Notes: generated from the sequence alone by a model not told the origin. DNA of 64,000 nt from Bimuria novae-zelandiae CBS 107.79 (GCA_010015655.1 ML976718.1:248001-312000); one strand, 5' to 3'. Shown: positions 47,030 through 59,157, counted from the stretch's first letter. Program-made: numbers and translations.

Positions 47030-47459
47030 CCCCTAGAGGTGCAAGTTATAATAGTTTACTATAATTAGTAGTAGCTATACCCTTTAGATCCTTCTTCTCT
47101 AAAGCCTTTATTATATTAGTAACACGCTAATTACGCTAAGCGTAGTTATACTTTTTCTCCTTTACTTTAACTAGCTCACGCTTAAGGCGAGTAGCTAACT
47201 CTTTCGCGTAAAGAAGCTCTAGACGCTTCTTACGCTTCTCCCTCTAAACACGCTCCCAATCTTTCTCAGGAACCCACAGGCTACACAGAGTATAGACGGA
47301 AATATAGCCAGCACACTCCCCGGAAGTAGCATCCACAAAGTAACAAAACTTTATTTTCTAGTAGCGCTTATAACTAGATATTATCTCTAGACCACGAGAT
47401 TCCACCTTCTCCGTACGGGCACGATAAGTAGTAACAGACAAGTATGGCGCTTTTAGCAT
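47030..47459 (-). pseudogene. antisense accessory ORF in gypsy copy A
   Basis: On the minus strand, ATG 47459 opens MLKAPYLSVTTYRARTEKVE. It continues through Y/C-rich positions to FCYFVDATSGECAGY, then TLCSLWVPEKDWERV, a stop in place of Gln, then REKRKKRLELLYAKELATRL. The layout (Cys block, LWVP-E segment, long charged helix) is the same as in 38825-39367. TGT-to-TAT changes explain the Tyr residues at expected Cys positions. Copies B (from about 51709; its ATG is now ATA) and C (from 55254) hold the same frame, more decayed. Confidence 0.65.
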
Positions 47460-47610
47460 AGTTAGTAAGGTAAGGAAAATTAAGAGGAGGCTATAACCTA
47501 TCTTAAGACGCAGAGACACGCACCTTTATATAAATTAGTAATTATATACTAATAATATAATAAAGTAAAAAAGTAAGGTATTAAGATAATAACCTTAAGA
47601 GGAGAGATAG

Positions 47611-48125
47611 TGTTACGATTATAAACTTTAAAAAATAAGAAGACTAGATAATTACGCTAAAGAAGTAATTATTAGTAAAATAACTAAATTATAGGAATAT
47701 ATAAAGACGTAAGATAGCTTAGATTAGTAGTTACGTAATATAGTCCTGCATAAGCAAGAAGTCTAAGGGACTATAAAAGTCCTAAGGACTATAAAAGTCT
47801 TAGGGACTATAATAGCTTAGTAAAACTATAATAGTAATTTAGATAACAGCGAGGACTAAGATAAATAGTATATAGTCTAATAATTTCTCTATACTTCTCC
47901 TACTCCTTGTAGTTAACTTAATATACTATAAGTATATTTTTTATAACAGATTAGTAAATCTCCTAGTTAGTTATTCTATAGTTTGTTATAGAATTAGATT
48001 ATTCTTAAAACACCCCCCGTGGCTATTTCTAGTTTTTAACTACTAAATATCCCGTAAGGCACTTCTCCCTTAACCTATCCTCCCCTAATCTAGACCAGGC
48101 TTAGGTACGTAGAACCCTTGTAACA
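47611..48125 (+). repeat. LTR of gypsy copy A
   Basis: It begins TGTTACGATTATAAA and ends CCCTTGTAACA (515 bp), with a purine tract directly upstream, so it is a 3' LTR in plus orientation. It matches 51861-52378 and 55421-55936, where TGTTACG has become TATTATA. This copy is therefore the least mutated at its 5' border. Confidence 0.9.
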
Positions 48126-48960
48126 GATTACTTAAGGAAGAACCTAGTAAAATAGTATATCTAAGAAAGTTAAAGCCTGGCGGCTTTTTCTATACTTTAG
48201 GTACCTAAGAGGAACGGCAAGCTACGACTCTATATAGATTATAAATAGCTAAATAAAGCTATAATTAAGAATTAGTACTTACTATCCTTAATTACAGAGC
48301 TAATAGATAGACTCTGGGGAGCTAAATAGTTTATAAAATTTAATATACGTAATAGATATTACTGTTGATAGGGCTCTCACAGCTAGTTGTACATGGGGTG
48401 AGCATAGTGCGGCAAGGTAAGAGGTTTGTACGGTGTGTACAGCGTACGGAGTAATAGGGAGGGCAACTGGTTCGTGTAATTGCTCTATCTCTCTATTGTA
48501 CGAACGAAGGTGGCGATATTTCAGGAGGCGAGCTACGCACGGACATTACATAAGACAACCACGTGATCACGTGTTGGGCCTTATAGAATACCCTTCGCCG
48601 TATCGCCCCTGCATACAGACAATTACTATATATAAATAGCTAAAGAATACAAGTGGAAGACTGCGTTTAGGATCTAATATAGCATGTATAAGTACTAAGT
48701 AATACCCTTTAAACTAACAAACACGCTTATAAGGTTTTAGACGCTAATTAATAAGGTACTATATAAATACTTAGATATATTCTATATAGCTTATTATAAC
48801 AACGTACTTATCTATTCCACTAGAATGCTTAAGGAGCATAAAGAATATATAAAGAAAGTACTTATAAAGATTAAAAAGTATTAATTACTCCTTTATCTAT
48901 AAGAAAATGCGAATTCCACGTTACAAAAATAGAGTACCTAGGATTTATTATCTTACGGAA
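48126..48960 (+). pseudogene. reverse transcriptase of gypsy copy B, split by solo LTR
   Basis: The frame gives FVPKRNGKLRLYIDYRQLNK, then ELIDRLWGAK and FNIRNRYY up to 48362. It resumes after the insert as IAKEYKWKTAF, then FKLTNTLIRF and YNNVLIYS, the YxDD box with Asp replaced by Asn. Together these are the standard gypsy RT blocks (K-x-R-x-x-x-D-Y-R-x-L-N, G-Y-x-x-I-x-I, W-K-T-A-F, F-G-L-x-N-A, Y-x-D-D). Confidence 0.85.
48363..48621. mobile_element. unmutated 259-bp solo LTR or TRIM-like insert in gypsy RT
   Basis: A block of normal composition starts TGTTGATAGGG and ends ATACAGACA. It is flanked on both sides by ATTAC (48358-48362 and 48622-48626), and it separates two contiguous parts of the RT domain. 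TG...CA ends and a 5-bp duplication identify it as an LTR-type insertion. With no internal domain it is a solo LTR. It has the palindrome CACGTGATCACGTG at 48560-48573. It shows no RIP although its host is heavily mutated, so it arrived later or escaped as a single copy. Confidence 0.9.
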
Positions 48961-51860
48961 AGGTGTGGCTATAGATCTTAAAAAAATTACTACTATATAG
49001 GAATAGTTAGAACTTAAGTTAGTAAAAGATATTTAGTCCTTCCTAGGGTTTACTAACTTCTACTAAAAATTTATTAAGAACTACTCCAAGACCACGGCAC
49101 TAATAATAAAACTTATAAAAAAATACTAGTAGATAGATTTTACGAAAGAGGCCAGAGAAGATTTTAAGAAGCTAAAGACACTTTTTTAATAAGCACTACT
49201 ATTATAGATATACGATCTAAGAAGACCTATAAAGATAAAAACAAACGTATTAGATTACGTACTAGGAGCGATACTCTTATAATAATATAAAGATAAGAAA
49301 TAGAGACTAGTATTCTTCTATTTAAGAAAGTTCTTAGGAGCAGAACTTAATTATATCGTTTATAATAAGAAACTACTTAGGATAGTAAACGCCTTTAAAT
49401 AATAAGAAGCTTAACTTACTAGAGCACTCTTTAAAATAGAGGTATAAATAAACTATTAAAACTTTACTAGCTTTATAATAACTAAGAAGCTTAACTAAAG
49501 ATAGGTATTCTAGGCTAAATTCTTAGTAAATTTTAACTTTACAGTATACTATTAACTAGGAACGCTTAATAGCATAGCAGAAGCCTTAAGTAAAAAAAAT
49601 TAGATTTTACTAAGAATAAACTAAAACTACATAATGTAGTGATACGGGTAAGAAATAATAGAATTATTAAGTATAATTAACTAATAATTAAGGCCCGCGC
49701 TACTAGTCTGTATTATACTAGGCTAAAGGTACACGACTTCTAGGACTATAATTAACTTTCTATAAAATAACAAAATGAACACAACCTGCTCTAGAACAGA
49801 ATTAATAAAACATGACAAGATTATAGAAACAGACTTATCGTAAAACTAGGATACAAAGAAACCCTAATCTAATGACTACATAAGCTTAGAGAATAGGGAC
49901 ACCTAGGCATTAAAGAAATAACACGTTAAATAGCGAATAAATATACTATTCCTAAACTTAAATAAGCGGTAACTAAGGTTATAAGTAACTATTTAGCATG
50001 CTATAAGAATAAGCTAAAGAGATATAAACCTTATAGACTATTATAATTACTATAAGTAGCTAAACGACTATAGCAAAGTATAATAATAAACTTTATAGTA
50101 AAACTCCTAAAATTGCTATAGCTAGGAATAAAATAAATATATAACATTATTATAGTAATAGTAGACTGCATAACTAAGATAGCCAAGTTTAGACCTATAA
50201 AAAAATTTATAACGGCAAAGGAACTAGCCTATACGGTAAATGACGTAGTATTCGCGGAACACGGACTACTAAAAGAATTTATTACTAATAAAGATAAGCT
50301 CTTTACGTTAAAATACTAAAATATATTTATAGTAGCCCTAGGCATTAATAAGAAGCTCTTAACAAGTTTTTATCTTTAAACTAATAGAAAAATAGAATAT
50401 ACAAATTAGATCCTAGAATAGTACCTATAATTCTATGTTAATAAATAATAAGATAATTAGGTAAAATTACTACTAGTGGCCCAGCTAGCGTATAATAGCA
50501 TAAGGTTAGGAACAACGCGGTATTCCCTACACTACGCTAACTATAAATATAAGCTAATTACTTATTAAGATCCGCGAGATGTAGAAAGCACTTTTATAAA
50601 AGCTTAAAATAAGGCTTAAAAAATAAAGAAAATTTATAAAGTCCTAAAGAAATAAATTACCTAAAAAGCTCTTATAGCATTTAGAAACGTAAATAAGTAA
50701 AGGATTAAAAGTCTAATTTTTAAAAAGGGGAATAAAGTTTTCCTATTATAAAAAAAATATAAAGATAAAATAACTTAGTAGAAAACTAAATTACCTCTTA
50801 GTAAGCCCTTTTAAAGTACAGGAAACTAAGGGGTTAGTTATAATAAAATTACTTCTACTACTAGGCACGAAGATATATCTTACGTTTTATAAATTATTTT
50901 TAGAACTAGTACTACTAAATGCTTTAGTTACGATCTAGTTAGACTTGGAAGATAATAAGTATAAGATTAAAGAGATTAAGGACCTAAGGATAATTTAAGA
51001 TTATTAAAAATACTTAGTAAAATAGAAAGGATAGCCTAAATAGTATAATACTTAGAAACTAAAGGAAAACCTTATAAACTATAAAAAGGTATAGAGAAAC
51101 TTCTATCTTAGGATAAGAGAAGACTAGTTCTGCTATAGCTATATAGTAAGTCTAGGAATAAGGAGAAGTTAAAGGATAAAAAAAATTAAATAAAGAAAGT
51201 TTAGCTTATAACTAGCTTAAGTTAGTTCCTAATAGTGCGAATTGCGACGGTTTGCGAGTATTAATAGTAGCTATATCCTTTAGGTCCTCCTTCTCTCTCT
51301 ACTTCTCTAGAAGTTCTATTGCATTAGCAACACGGAGATTATACTAAGCGTAACTATATTCTTTCTCTTTAACCTTAGTAAGTTTACGACAAACACAAGT
51401 AGTCGCGGATACTAAGTAAGTAGACTCCTTAGTAGCTAGCGCTTAATATTTTTTAGCTATAAGTAACTTTAGACGCTTATTGCGCTTCTTCTTTTAAACA
51501 CGCTCCTAATCTTTTTTAGGAATCTATAGGCTATATAGAGTATAAATAGAAATATAACTAGCACACTCTTTAGATGTAGTATTTATAAAGTAACGTAGCT
51601 TTATCTTCTAATAGCGCTTGTAACTAGACATTATTTTAAGGCTTTAAGATTCTACCTTATTTGCACAAGTGCGACGAGTAGTAATAGATAATTAAAGAGC
51701 TTTTAGTATAGTTAATAAGGTAAGGGAAATCTAGAGGAGGCTATAACTTAGCTTAAGAAGTAGAAATACGTACCTTTATAAAAATTAAAAATTACGCACT
51801 AATGGTATAGCAACACGATAAAGTAAGGTATTAAGATAATAGCCTTAAAAAGAGAGATAG

Positions 51861-52378
51861 TATTATAATTATAAACTTTATAAAAATAATAAAACTAGAT
51901 AATTACGCTAAAAGGATTATTATTAGCGAAATAAAAGCGCTAGGGAAATACACAGGAACGCGGGACAGCTTAGGTTAGTAATTACGTAACAAAGTCCCGT
52001 ATAGGCGAGAAGTCCCGCATAAGAGACGGGACTATAGTAAGTCCTAGGGACTACTGCCAGGAAAGGGATCTTAGCTGGAGTATAATAGCAATTTAAATAA
52101 TAGCGAGAACTAGGATAAATAGTATATAGCCTAATAGTTTTTCTATAATTCTCCTACTCCTTATAGTTAATTTAATATGCTATAAGTATATCTTTTATAA
52201 CAGATTAGTAAATCTCTTAGTTAGTTATTCTATAGTTTATTATAGAATTAGATTATTTTTAAAAACTACCTCGTGGCTATCTCTAGCTTTTAACTATTAA
52301 ATATCTATAAGATACTCCACCCTTGACCTATCCTCCCCTAACCCGGACCAGGCTTAGGTACGTAGAACCCTTGTAACA
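51861..52378 (+). repeat. LTR of gypsy copy B
   Basis: 518 bp from TATTATAATTATAAA to CCCTTGTAACA, preceded by AAAAAGAGAGATAG. It is homologous to 47611-48125 with transition differences. Confidence 0.88.
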
Positions 52379-53750
52379 TTATATAAATACTAAGTAATGT
52401 CTTTTAAACTAATAAACGCGCCTGCGACGTTCTAGACGCTAATTAATAAAATACTATATAAATATCTAAATATATTCTATATAGCTTACCTCGACAACGT
52501 ACTTATCTACTCTACTAGGACACGTAAGGAGCACACGGATTATATAAAGAAAGTACTTATAAAAATAAAAGAGTATTAAATACTCCTTTACCTAAAAAAA
52601 TGCAAATTATATGTTATAAAAATAGAGTACCTAGGATTTATTATCTTACGAGGAGGTGTAGCTATAGACCTTAAGAAGATTACTACTATATAGGAATAAT
52701 TAAAACCTAAGTTAGTAAAAGACATTTAGTCCTTTCTAGGGTTTACTAACTTCTATTAAAAGTTTATAAAGAACTACTCCAAGATCACAGCACTAATAAT
52801 AGAACTTATAAAGAAAAATAAATAAATAGGCTTTACTAAAGAAGCTAGAGAAGCTTTTAAGAAACTAAAAATACTTTTTTTATAAGCACTACTATTATAG
52901 ATACGTAATCTAAGAAGACCTAAAAGAATAGAGATTAACGTATTAGAGTATTCACTATAATACTTTTGTAATAGTATAAAGATAAGAAATAGAAGCTAGT
53001 GTTCTTTTATTTAAAAAGTTCTTAGGAACAGAACTTAACTACGACGTTTATAATAAGAAACTACTTAGGATAGTAGATACCTTTAAATAATAAAAAGCTT
53101 AACTCACTAGAGTATACTTTAAAATAGAGGTGTAAATAAACTATTAAAACCTTACTAGCTTTATGTTAATAAAGAAGCTTAATTAAAGATAAGTATAATA
53201 GGCTAAATTCCTAGTAAATTTTAACTTTATAGTATACTATTAACTAAGAATGCTTAATAGTGCAGCGGACGCCTTAAGTAAATGATTAGACTTTACTAAG
53301 AATAAACTAGAACTATATAATGCAGTGCTATAGATAAGAAATAATAAAACTATTAAATATAATTAACTAATAATTAATGTCCGTGCTGCTAGTCTGTACT
53401 ACACTAAACTAGAGGTATATAATTTTTAGGACTATAGCTAACTTACGACGAAATAACGCGAGGAATATAACCTATTTTAGAATAGAATTAACGAAACATG
53501 ACGAGATTACAGAAATAGACTTATTATAAGACTAGGATATAAAGAAGCCCTAATTAGAAGGCTATATAAACTTAAGTAGATAGTAATTAAGGTTATAAGT
53601 AACTATTTAGCATGCCGCAAAAATTGGCTAAAAAGATATAAGCCTTATAAACTATTATAGCTACTATAAGTAGCTAAACGACTATAGCGAAGTGTAATAA
53701 TAGACTTTATATTAAAACTCCCAAAATTATTATAGCTAGGAACGAAGCAG

Positions 53751-53933
53751 ATGTGCGGTACTATTATAGTAATAGTTAATTACTTAATAAAGATAGCTAA
53801 GTTTAGACCTATAAAAGAGTCTATAACAGCAGAAGAACTAGCTTATAAGGTAGATAACGTAGTATTTATAAAATACAGATTACTAAAGAAATTTATTATA
53901 GATAGAGATAAGCTCTTTACGTTTAAGTACTAG
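53751..53933 (+). pseudogene. integrase core fragment of gypsy copy C
   Basis: The longest open stretch of this copy encodes IVIVNYLIKIAKFRPIKESI, then AEELAYKVDNVVFIKYRLLK and FIIDRDKLFTFKY. These represent the first catalytic region (normally V-D-R/Y-x-T-K, Asp here Asn) and the S/T-D-R-D-x-x-F-x-S region of the gypsy integrase core. Confidence 0.85.
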
Positions 53934-55420
53934 GATACCTTTATAGTAGTTCTAGGTATTAGTAAGAAGCTTTCGACGAGTTTCTATCTCTAGACTAGTA
54001 GATAAATAGAACGTACGAATTAAATCTTAAAATAATACTTATAATTCTACGTTAATAAATAATAGGATAATTAGGTAGAGTTACTATTAATAGCCTAGTT
54101 AGCATATAACAGCGCAAGGTCAGGAATAATATAGTACTTTTTATACGACGTTAACTATAAATATAAGCTAATTGCTTATTAAGATCTAATAGACGTGGAA
54201 AGTATTTCTATAAAAGCTTAAAATAAGGCTTAAAAGATAAAGGCACTTTATAAAGTCTTATAAAAATAAATTACTTTAAAAGCCCTTATGGTATCTAAAA
54301 ACGCAAATAAGTAAAGGATTAAGGGACTAACTCTTAAAAAAGTGGATAAAGTCTTCCTATTATAAAAAATTTAATGACAAAACGACTTAATAAAAAACTA
54401 GATTACTTCTAAGTAGGCCCTTTTAAGGTACAAGAAACTAAGGGATCTGTTATAACTAAACTACTTTTACTACTAAGTATAAAGATGTATCCTACGTTTT
54501 ATAAATTACTTTTAGAACTAGCACTACTAAACGCTTTAGTTAAGATCTAGTTAGACTTAAAAAATAACAAGTACGAGGTTAAGGAAATTAGGGACCTAAA
54601 AATAATTTAAGATTAGTTTAAATACTTAGTAATATAAAAAAGATAACTAGAATAATACAATACTTAAGAGCTAAAAGAAAACCTTATAAACTATAAGTTA
54701 CTAATATTAGAATACTATTAGTAGCACTTAAAGAAGGGATAGCATCCTTAGAAAAATTAATAAGAAAGTTATAAAGATTAAAAAAAATAAAGAAGAATTA
54801 GCTTGTAGTTAGTCTAGGTTAGTAAAAGGTATAAATAGCAATAGTTTAGAAGTAATAGTAGTACTTATACTCTTTAAAGCCTTCTCTTCTAACTAATCTA
54901 GAATATTAGCTATATAAGTATTATAAGTAGTAAAGGCCTGCTCCTCTTCTTCTATCTATATAATCTTTAACTTTAAGCAAGCCACCTCCGCTTCTACCTA
55001 AAGCAAGGCTAGGCGCTTTTTTCGCTTTATAGCCTAAACCCTCTCCTACTTTTTTTAGGAACCTAGAGGCTACACTTAGCATAAACCGCGATACAGGTAG
55101 CACACTGCCTAGTGATAGTATTTATAAAATACTTTAGGATACTCTTCTCCTTATAATGCTTATAACGCATTAGTATCTTTAAATTTTAAGTATAAACGTA
55201 GTTAGCACGCTAATAATAAGACTTTATTAATAATTATTTTGTTACCTTAGGCATAGTTAGGGAGGCTAGGGAAATCTAGGGGAGGATATAATAAAACCCT
55301 AAAAGAAGACACACTTACCTTTATACCTAAAGAACTAATACTAAATAAGGCGCATAACACGATCCTATAATAAAATATAAAGGTAGGATATTAGAATAAT
55401 AACCCTAAAAGGGGGGATAA

Positions 55421-55936
55421 TATTATAATTACAAAGAATTATAATAGTATAGCTATTATAAATTACAGGTTAGTAAGGGACTACATAGGAAGGCTAATAA
55501 GACTTAGTACGCTAAAAGGCAGGGTAGAATTAAGTTAGTCGTTACGTAACTAGGATTCTACTAAGAAAATAAAATTCTAGAAGAACACTAGATTAGTAAA
55601 AGAATTAAAAAATATCTTACTAAAAAGTAAGTCTTTTAGGAGACTAAAGAAATATTAAAATATTAAAAAGTAAGATAATTAGTATATAGTCAAGGATACT
55701 CTTTATACTTTCCTATTCCTTATAGTTAACTTAATATACTACAAGTACATCTCTTATAATAGATTAGTAAATCTCTTAGTTAGTTATTTTATAGTTTATT
55801 ATAGAATTAGATTATTCTTAAACCTACCCTATAGCTATTACTAGCTCTTAACTACTAAATATCCGCGAGGCATCCTACCCTCAACCTATCCTCCCCTAAC
55901 TAGGAAAAGGCTTAGGTACGTAGAGCCCTTGTAACA
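55421..55936 (+). repeat. LTR of gypsy copy C
   Basis: 516 bp from TATTATAATTACAAAG to CCCTTGTAACA, preceded by AAAAGGGGGGATAA as the polypurine tract. This is the right-hand limit of the identifiable retroelement island. Confidence 0.87.
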
Positions 55937-56400
55937 CTAGAGTGGTTAGAATTACCCAAGATTTTAATATATTATTCTTTATATATATATGCACCTTATA
56001 TGAAATTTGTTTTAATATATCTCTAGTATTAGGTGAGATGCTAAGAAGTGAAGGCTAGATTTTTGGTACTCTGATCCGTGCGGATCTGACCCAACCCCTA
56101 CCCAATCCCTACCCATTTACCAGCCTAGAGAGGCTATACGCGTAGCTAAGGCTTTAGTAGATTAACTACGTAGATTGACTATATTAAGTATCTTAAAAAT
56201 AGCTACTATAGCTACAGTAGCTACAGTAGCTACAGCGCTTAGATCTATGTGTAATTAATAGTAATTATAAGCAGCGTTGCTGAGATATCGTGTGTTCTGT
56301 TCAGGTGTCGCGTTTCTGTGGGGTGATTAAAAACACCAGGTGATTAGGATCCTTGTACGCTAGCTTAGATTATATAGTACAATAAAATCCCCATTATTCT
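55937..56400. other. TA-rich transition zone
   Basis: The composition is mixed: TA-rich patches with stretches of normal sequence (ACCCAACCCCTACCCAATCC). No gene or complete element is recognised. It may be the edge of another decayed repeat. Confidence 0.5.
56201..56236 (+). repeat. 9-bp tandem repeat, four copies
   Basis: AGCTACTAT is followed by AGCTACAGT twice and then AGCTACAGC, a short microsatellite-like array in the TA-rich transition zone. Confidence 0.85.
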
Positions 56401-59157
56401 CCACTCTAATCAGTCATCTCATCATTATCCAGCCAATCATATCTGTTCTGTTCGTTCACCGCCCGACAGTGCTTCTATACCCCGCACATGCAACTCTACT
56501 CCTGCTTCCTGAGATTTCCACTGGAACCAGGGCACATCGAGACCACAATCCAGTGGACGTTCCGGTCGAAATTGCTGTAGTGTCGATAGCCACGTCGTTT
56601 GGGTGTTGCTTTGTACCATCTACCTGCACATCAGCTTCGCACTCACACTGCTTATCCTCGTCGACCGGCTCCCAATCTCTCATTGATGCCTCAGGTCCTC
56701 ACCGCCCATTGTGCACATCTCCCCTTCGTCACACCGACTCTTTCCACGGCACAAGAAACGGTCTACCAGTCCTCCCTGCTACACGTGATCACTTACCTCC
56801 CAGGGCCATCCTAACCTGATAAACGTCCGAGCCTTACCACGAAGCCCACACCGCCGGGCCGATTGATCTCAACGCATCACGCACCTGCATATGCCATGCC
56901 CAAAATCACGCCCATAACCTAAACCTTCGGCATCGAGATCCGACATCTGCACCGCCGTGGGTACCTCGGCGACGTGTCTAGAACTCCCAAGGTTCCTACT
57001 CGTTCTCTAAAAAATGCACCAATTGAATAAATCTTACGCTAAAATAGCATCTTGACACTGGCATTTCGGGCAGAACTCTGTCTGGTGCGGGGTACCTTTC
57101 CGAGCTGTCAAAAACTTTCGAAGGTGGCCTTAAGCGCGCCACATGACAAGTACATACTCTATGAGTAACCCAAGTACGCTACTTGGAACCTCGTGCCGAA
57201 ACCTTGAGCCTCAGCTCAATTCGGATGTTGCCGTGATAGTATACTGAGGAATATCGACTTGACCGAAATCTTATTGTCATGTTGTAAGAAAGTTCAGTAG
57301 CGCAGATACCATGGAAGCGGGCGCGGGCGCGGGCGCGACGCGCGATTAGAGTTCTACCTAGCCTCAGATCACAAGCAGAGTAGAGTGCTGTAGACATCAT
57401 GACATCAAGCCCACTTTAACCCACACTCTTTCCCTCCGAACCACTCCCATCTCACCGGGCCATCGGCCCAGCACCATCTACACTAACTTCCACTCCCAAC
57501 CCGCCAAAAACCTTACCGTGAACCGCGCACTCGCGCGGCGCAATAACACACCCCAACCTGCCGGTCGCGGCTGCATCGCGGCTACACACATAACTTAGGC
57601 AAGCGATCACCCGCCGCGCGGGCCCTCGCGTATCTAGCATAGGGAAGTGGCTCCGATGCGACGCGCGGTGGAGTGTGGGCAAGACATCCTGGACGTGTAC
57701 ACGTCACTCGATGGCTTGTTCCAGTGCTGTGCCACTCGCGGGGGCCGGGGTCGGCAAAGGGGGTAGGTGTTAGGATAGGGTGTTGGTTGGTTCGTTCGTT
57801 CGGCACGAAAGGGCTGTGGGTGAGATCACACGGGGCGGAGGCGGATGGGGATGGGAGGCGGTAGGCGGAGCGGGAGAGGCGAGGCGGGAAACGTGCGTGC
57901 GTTGCCAGCACATCGTGCTGCGAACTGCATCCGAACTCCCCCAGCGCATGGTAGGATTGGCCTGATACGCATCGTCACGAGATCGATAAATTGCGCAGGT
58001 AAGTGGTAAGGCTGAGACGGGCATGAACTTGGCCCCCAAAGCTATACAACACCGCATAAGGAAACGGTCGTACAGGGAGAGAAACAATGATATTAATATT
58101 AAGGGTGGAGGGGGGTTAAAGAAACCTCAAGCATTGCATGCACGCTCACCAAGCATGCATACGCTGCCGTCCCGCACTCCTAGCATATTCGACGCATCCA
58201 AGCCCGTACCCTCTAGCCTGCCGTCCCTGCCAGCCAAAGTACCCAATATGCAACTTGTGCCCATGACACTCAGATGAAGAAACTCCTGCAGAAATGTGAC
58301 ATTGTGGTATGGGGGAATCAGGTGCTGCAACGACGCTACAACCAAACCGTCGTATAAAGGGGAGTAATGCCGAAACAAGAAGCAAAGTGCAATCTGATGC
58401 GCGAAATGAAGACAGACCACCACCGCACAACTCCCTGATGCAGAATGAAAAGCAACCAGAGGACACATGTGTGCCGTGCCATGCAAAACTCCTGTATCCA
58501 ACTCGACTGCGTGTATGCAAAAGCAGTAAACGAAGGACTCGAGGTTGTATATGTAGCATGTGCGTAGGGAATGTGAAAAGAAAGCACGAGGCCAAGCTGT
58601 ACAAGTATGGGGACGTGTGCCTATAAATGCCTTGCATGATGTGCCGCATACATCTTGACTGCGAATGCGTGTATTCGTCTCTCTTGTTTGTCATTGTGAT
58701 CCTAGATAGCCTGGACATGTTGTAGCGTAGACTTGGTCGTGTTCAGAACCCAGCGTAAAAATAGAGATCGCGAGTGACACCTTCGAAAACAGACCTTTAA
58801 TGAAGCAACATCGCAGTAGATGACAAAATGGCGGAGCAGGCAAGCGTCAACGCTCAGCTAGGAGGAAACAGGCCGGGATGCCATTGAGCGCAGCTCGCAG
58901 GCTGTCGAGGCCTCTGGACATGCCCCGTGAACTTCTTTGGACGATCCCTGCGGATGCAAGCGAGGTCCAGTGCTTTGGGCCACTGATGACGATATCCCCG
59001 CGAGGGGCGTTGCGATCGCACCAGCGGCATGAAGGTGCAACTATTGTTGGACATGGCCTCAATTGTAAGGAAGATGTTCCCAGGCCAGTGGCGGGTGCCC
59101 CATCGGTCCTAATTTAGGCCCTGAATTTGAGGTCGCAAAGGGTGGATGGCAATGCTC
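56401..59157. other. gene-poor interval right of the retroelement island
   Basis: The composition is normal again. Overlapping frames on both strands (for example near 58146-58718 on the minus strand) lack recognisable motifs or matching splice structure. A GGGCGC-type hexanucleotide run lies at 57317-57344. The 3' UTR of the RSC7-like gene probably extends into the right end. Confidence 0.5.
57317..57344 (+). repeat. GC hexanucleotide repeat
   Basis: GCGGGC/GCGGGC-type units (GGGCGC repeated about three times, then CGACGCGCG) form a short pure GC run, a simple repeat without known role. Confidence 0.75.

Larger units (their letters stand above)
45049..48125 (+). mobile_element. second gypsy family, copy A, 5'-truncated
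   Basis: Starting abruptly after the previous LTR, the plus strand encodes, through many stops, RNase H-like sequence, integrase (VDYLTKIAKF, ITAKELAYKV, NRQTERTN) and a C-terminal chromodomain (YLVK-stop-KG at about 46808-46830, then ELKENFINYKKVQRDFYLKI). It then carries an antisense accessory ORF, a polypurine tract (AAGAGGAGAGATAG) and a 515-bp 3' LTR (47611-48125). No 5' LTR, gag, protease or RT start is present. The same internal sequence recurs at 49250 and 52950. Heavy RIP is present throughout. Confidence 0.88.
48126..52378 (+). mobile_element. second gypsy family, copy B, 5'-truncated
   Basis: It begins directly after the LTR of copy A, inside the reverse transcriptase (YLRKNLVK, SKSPAGFS-like, FVPKRNGKLRLYIDYRQLNK before a stop). 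It continues through RT, RNase H, integrase and chromodomain (about 50990-51140) to an LTR at 51861-52378. A 259-bp solo LTR interrupts RT at 48363-48621. All frames are closed by RIP-type stops. The junction at 48125/48126 has no target duplication visible in the window. Confidence 0.88.
52379..55936 (+). mobile_element. second gypsy family, copy C, 5'-truncated
   Basis: It starts in mid-RT just after the LTR of copy B (FKLTNAPATF, YLDNVLIYSTR). It proceeds through RNase H, integrase (VNYLIKIAKFRPIKESITAE in an open stretch at 53751-53933) and chromodomain (about 54620-54700) to an LTR at 55421-55936. The antisense ORF starts at about 55254 and retains CATCIAVYAKCSL. The YxDD aspartate is again Asn. 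No 5' LTR is present. Confidence 0.88.

Noticed and set aside
48433..48639. Open frame within the 259-bp solo LTR
   Set aside because: It crosses the LTR border into the RT pseudogene, so it is not a gene.
55937..56400. Possible inverted ends (AGAGTGG near 55939 and CCACTCT near 56399) of a small DNA transposon
   Set aside because: Only seven or eight bases match and no target duplication is visible.
58146..58718. 190-codon minus-strand frame and its overlapping neighbours
   Set aside because: The composition is erratic, several frames on both strands are equally open, and no motif or splice structure supports any one.
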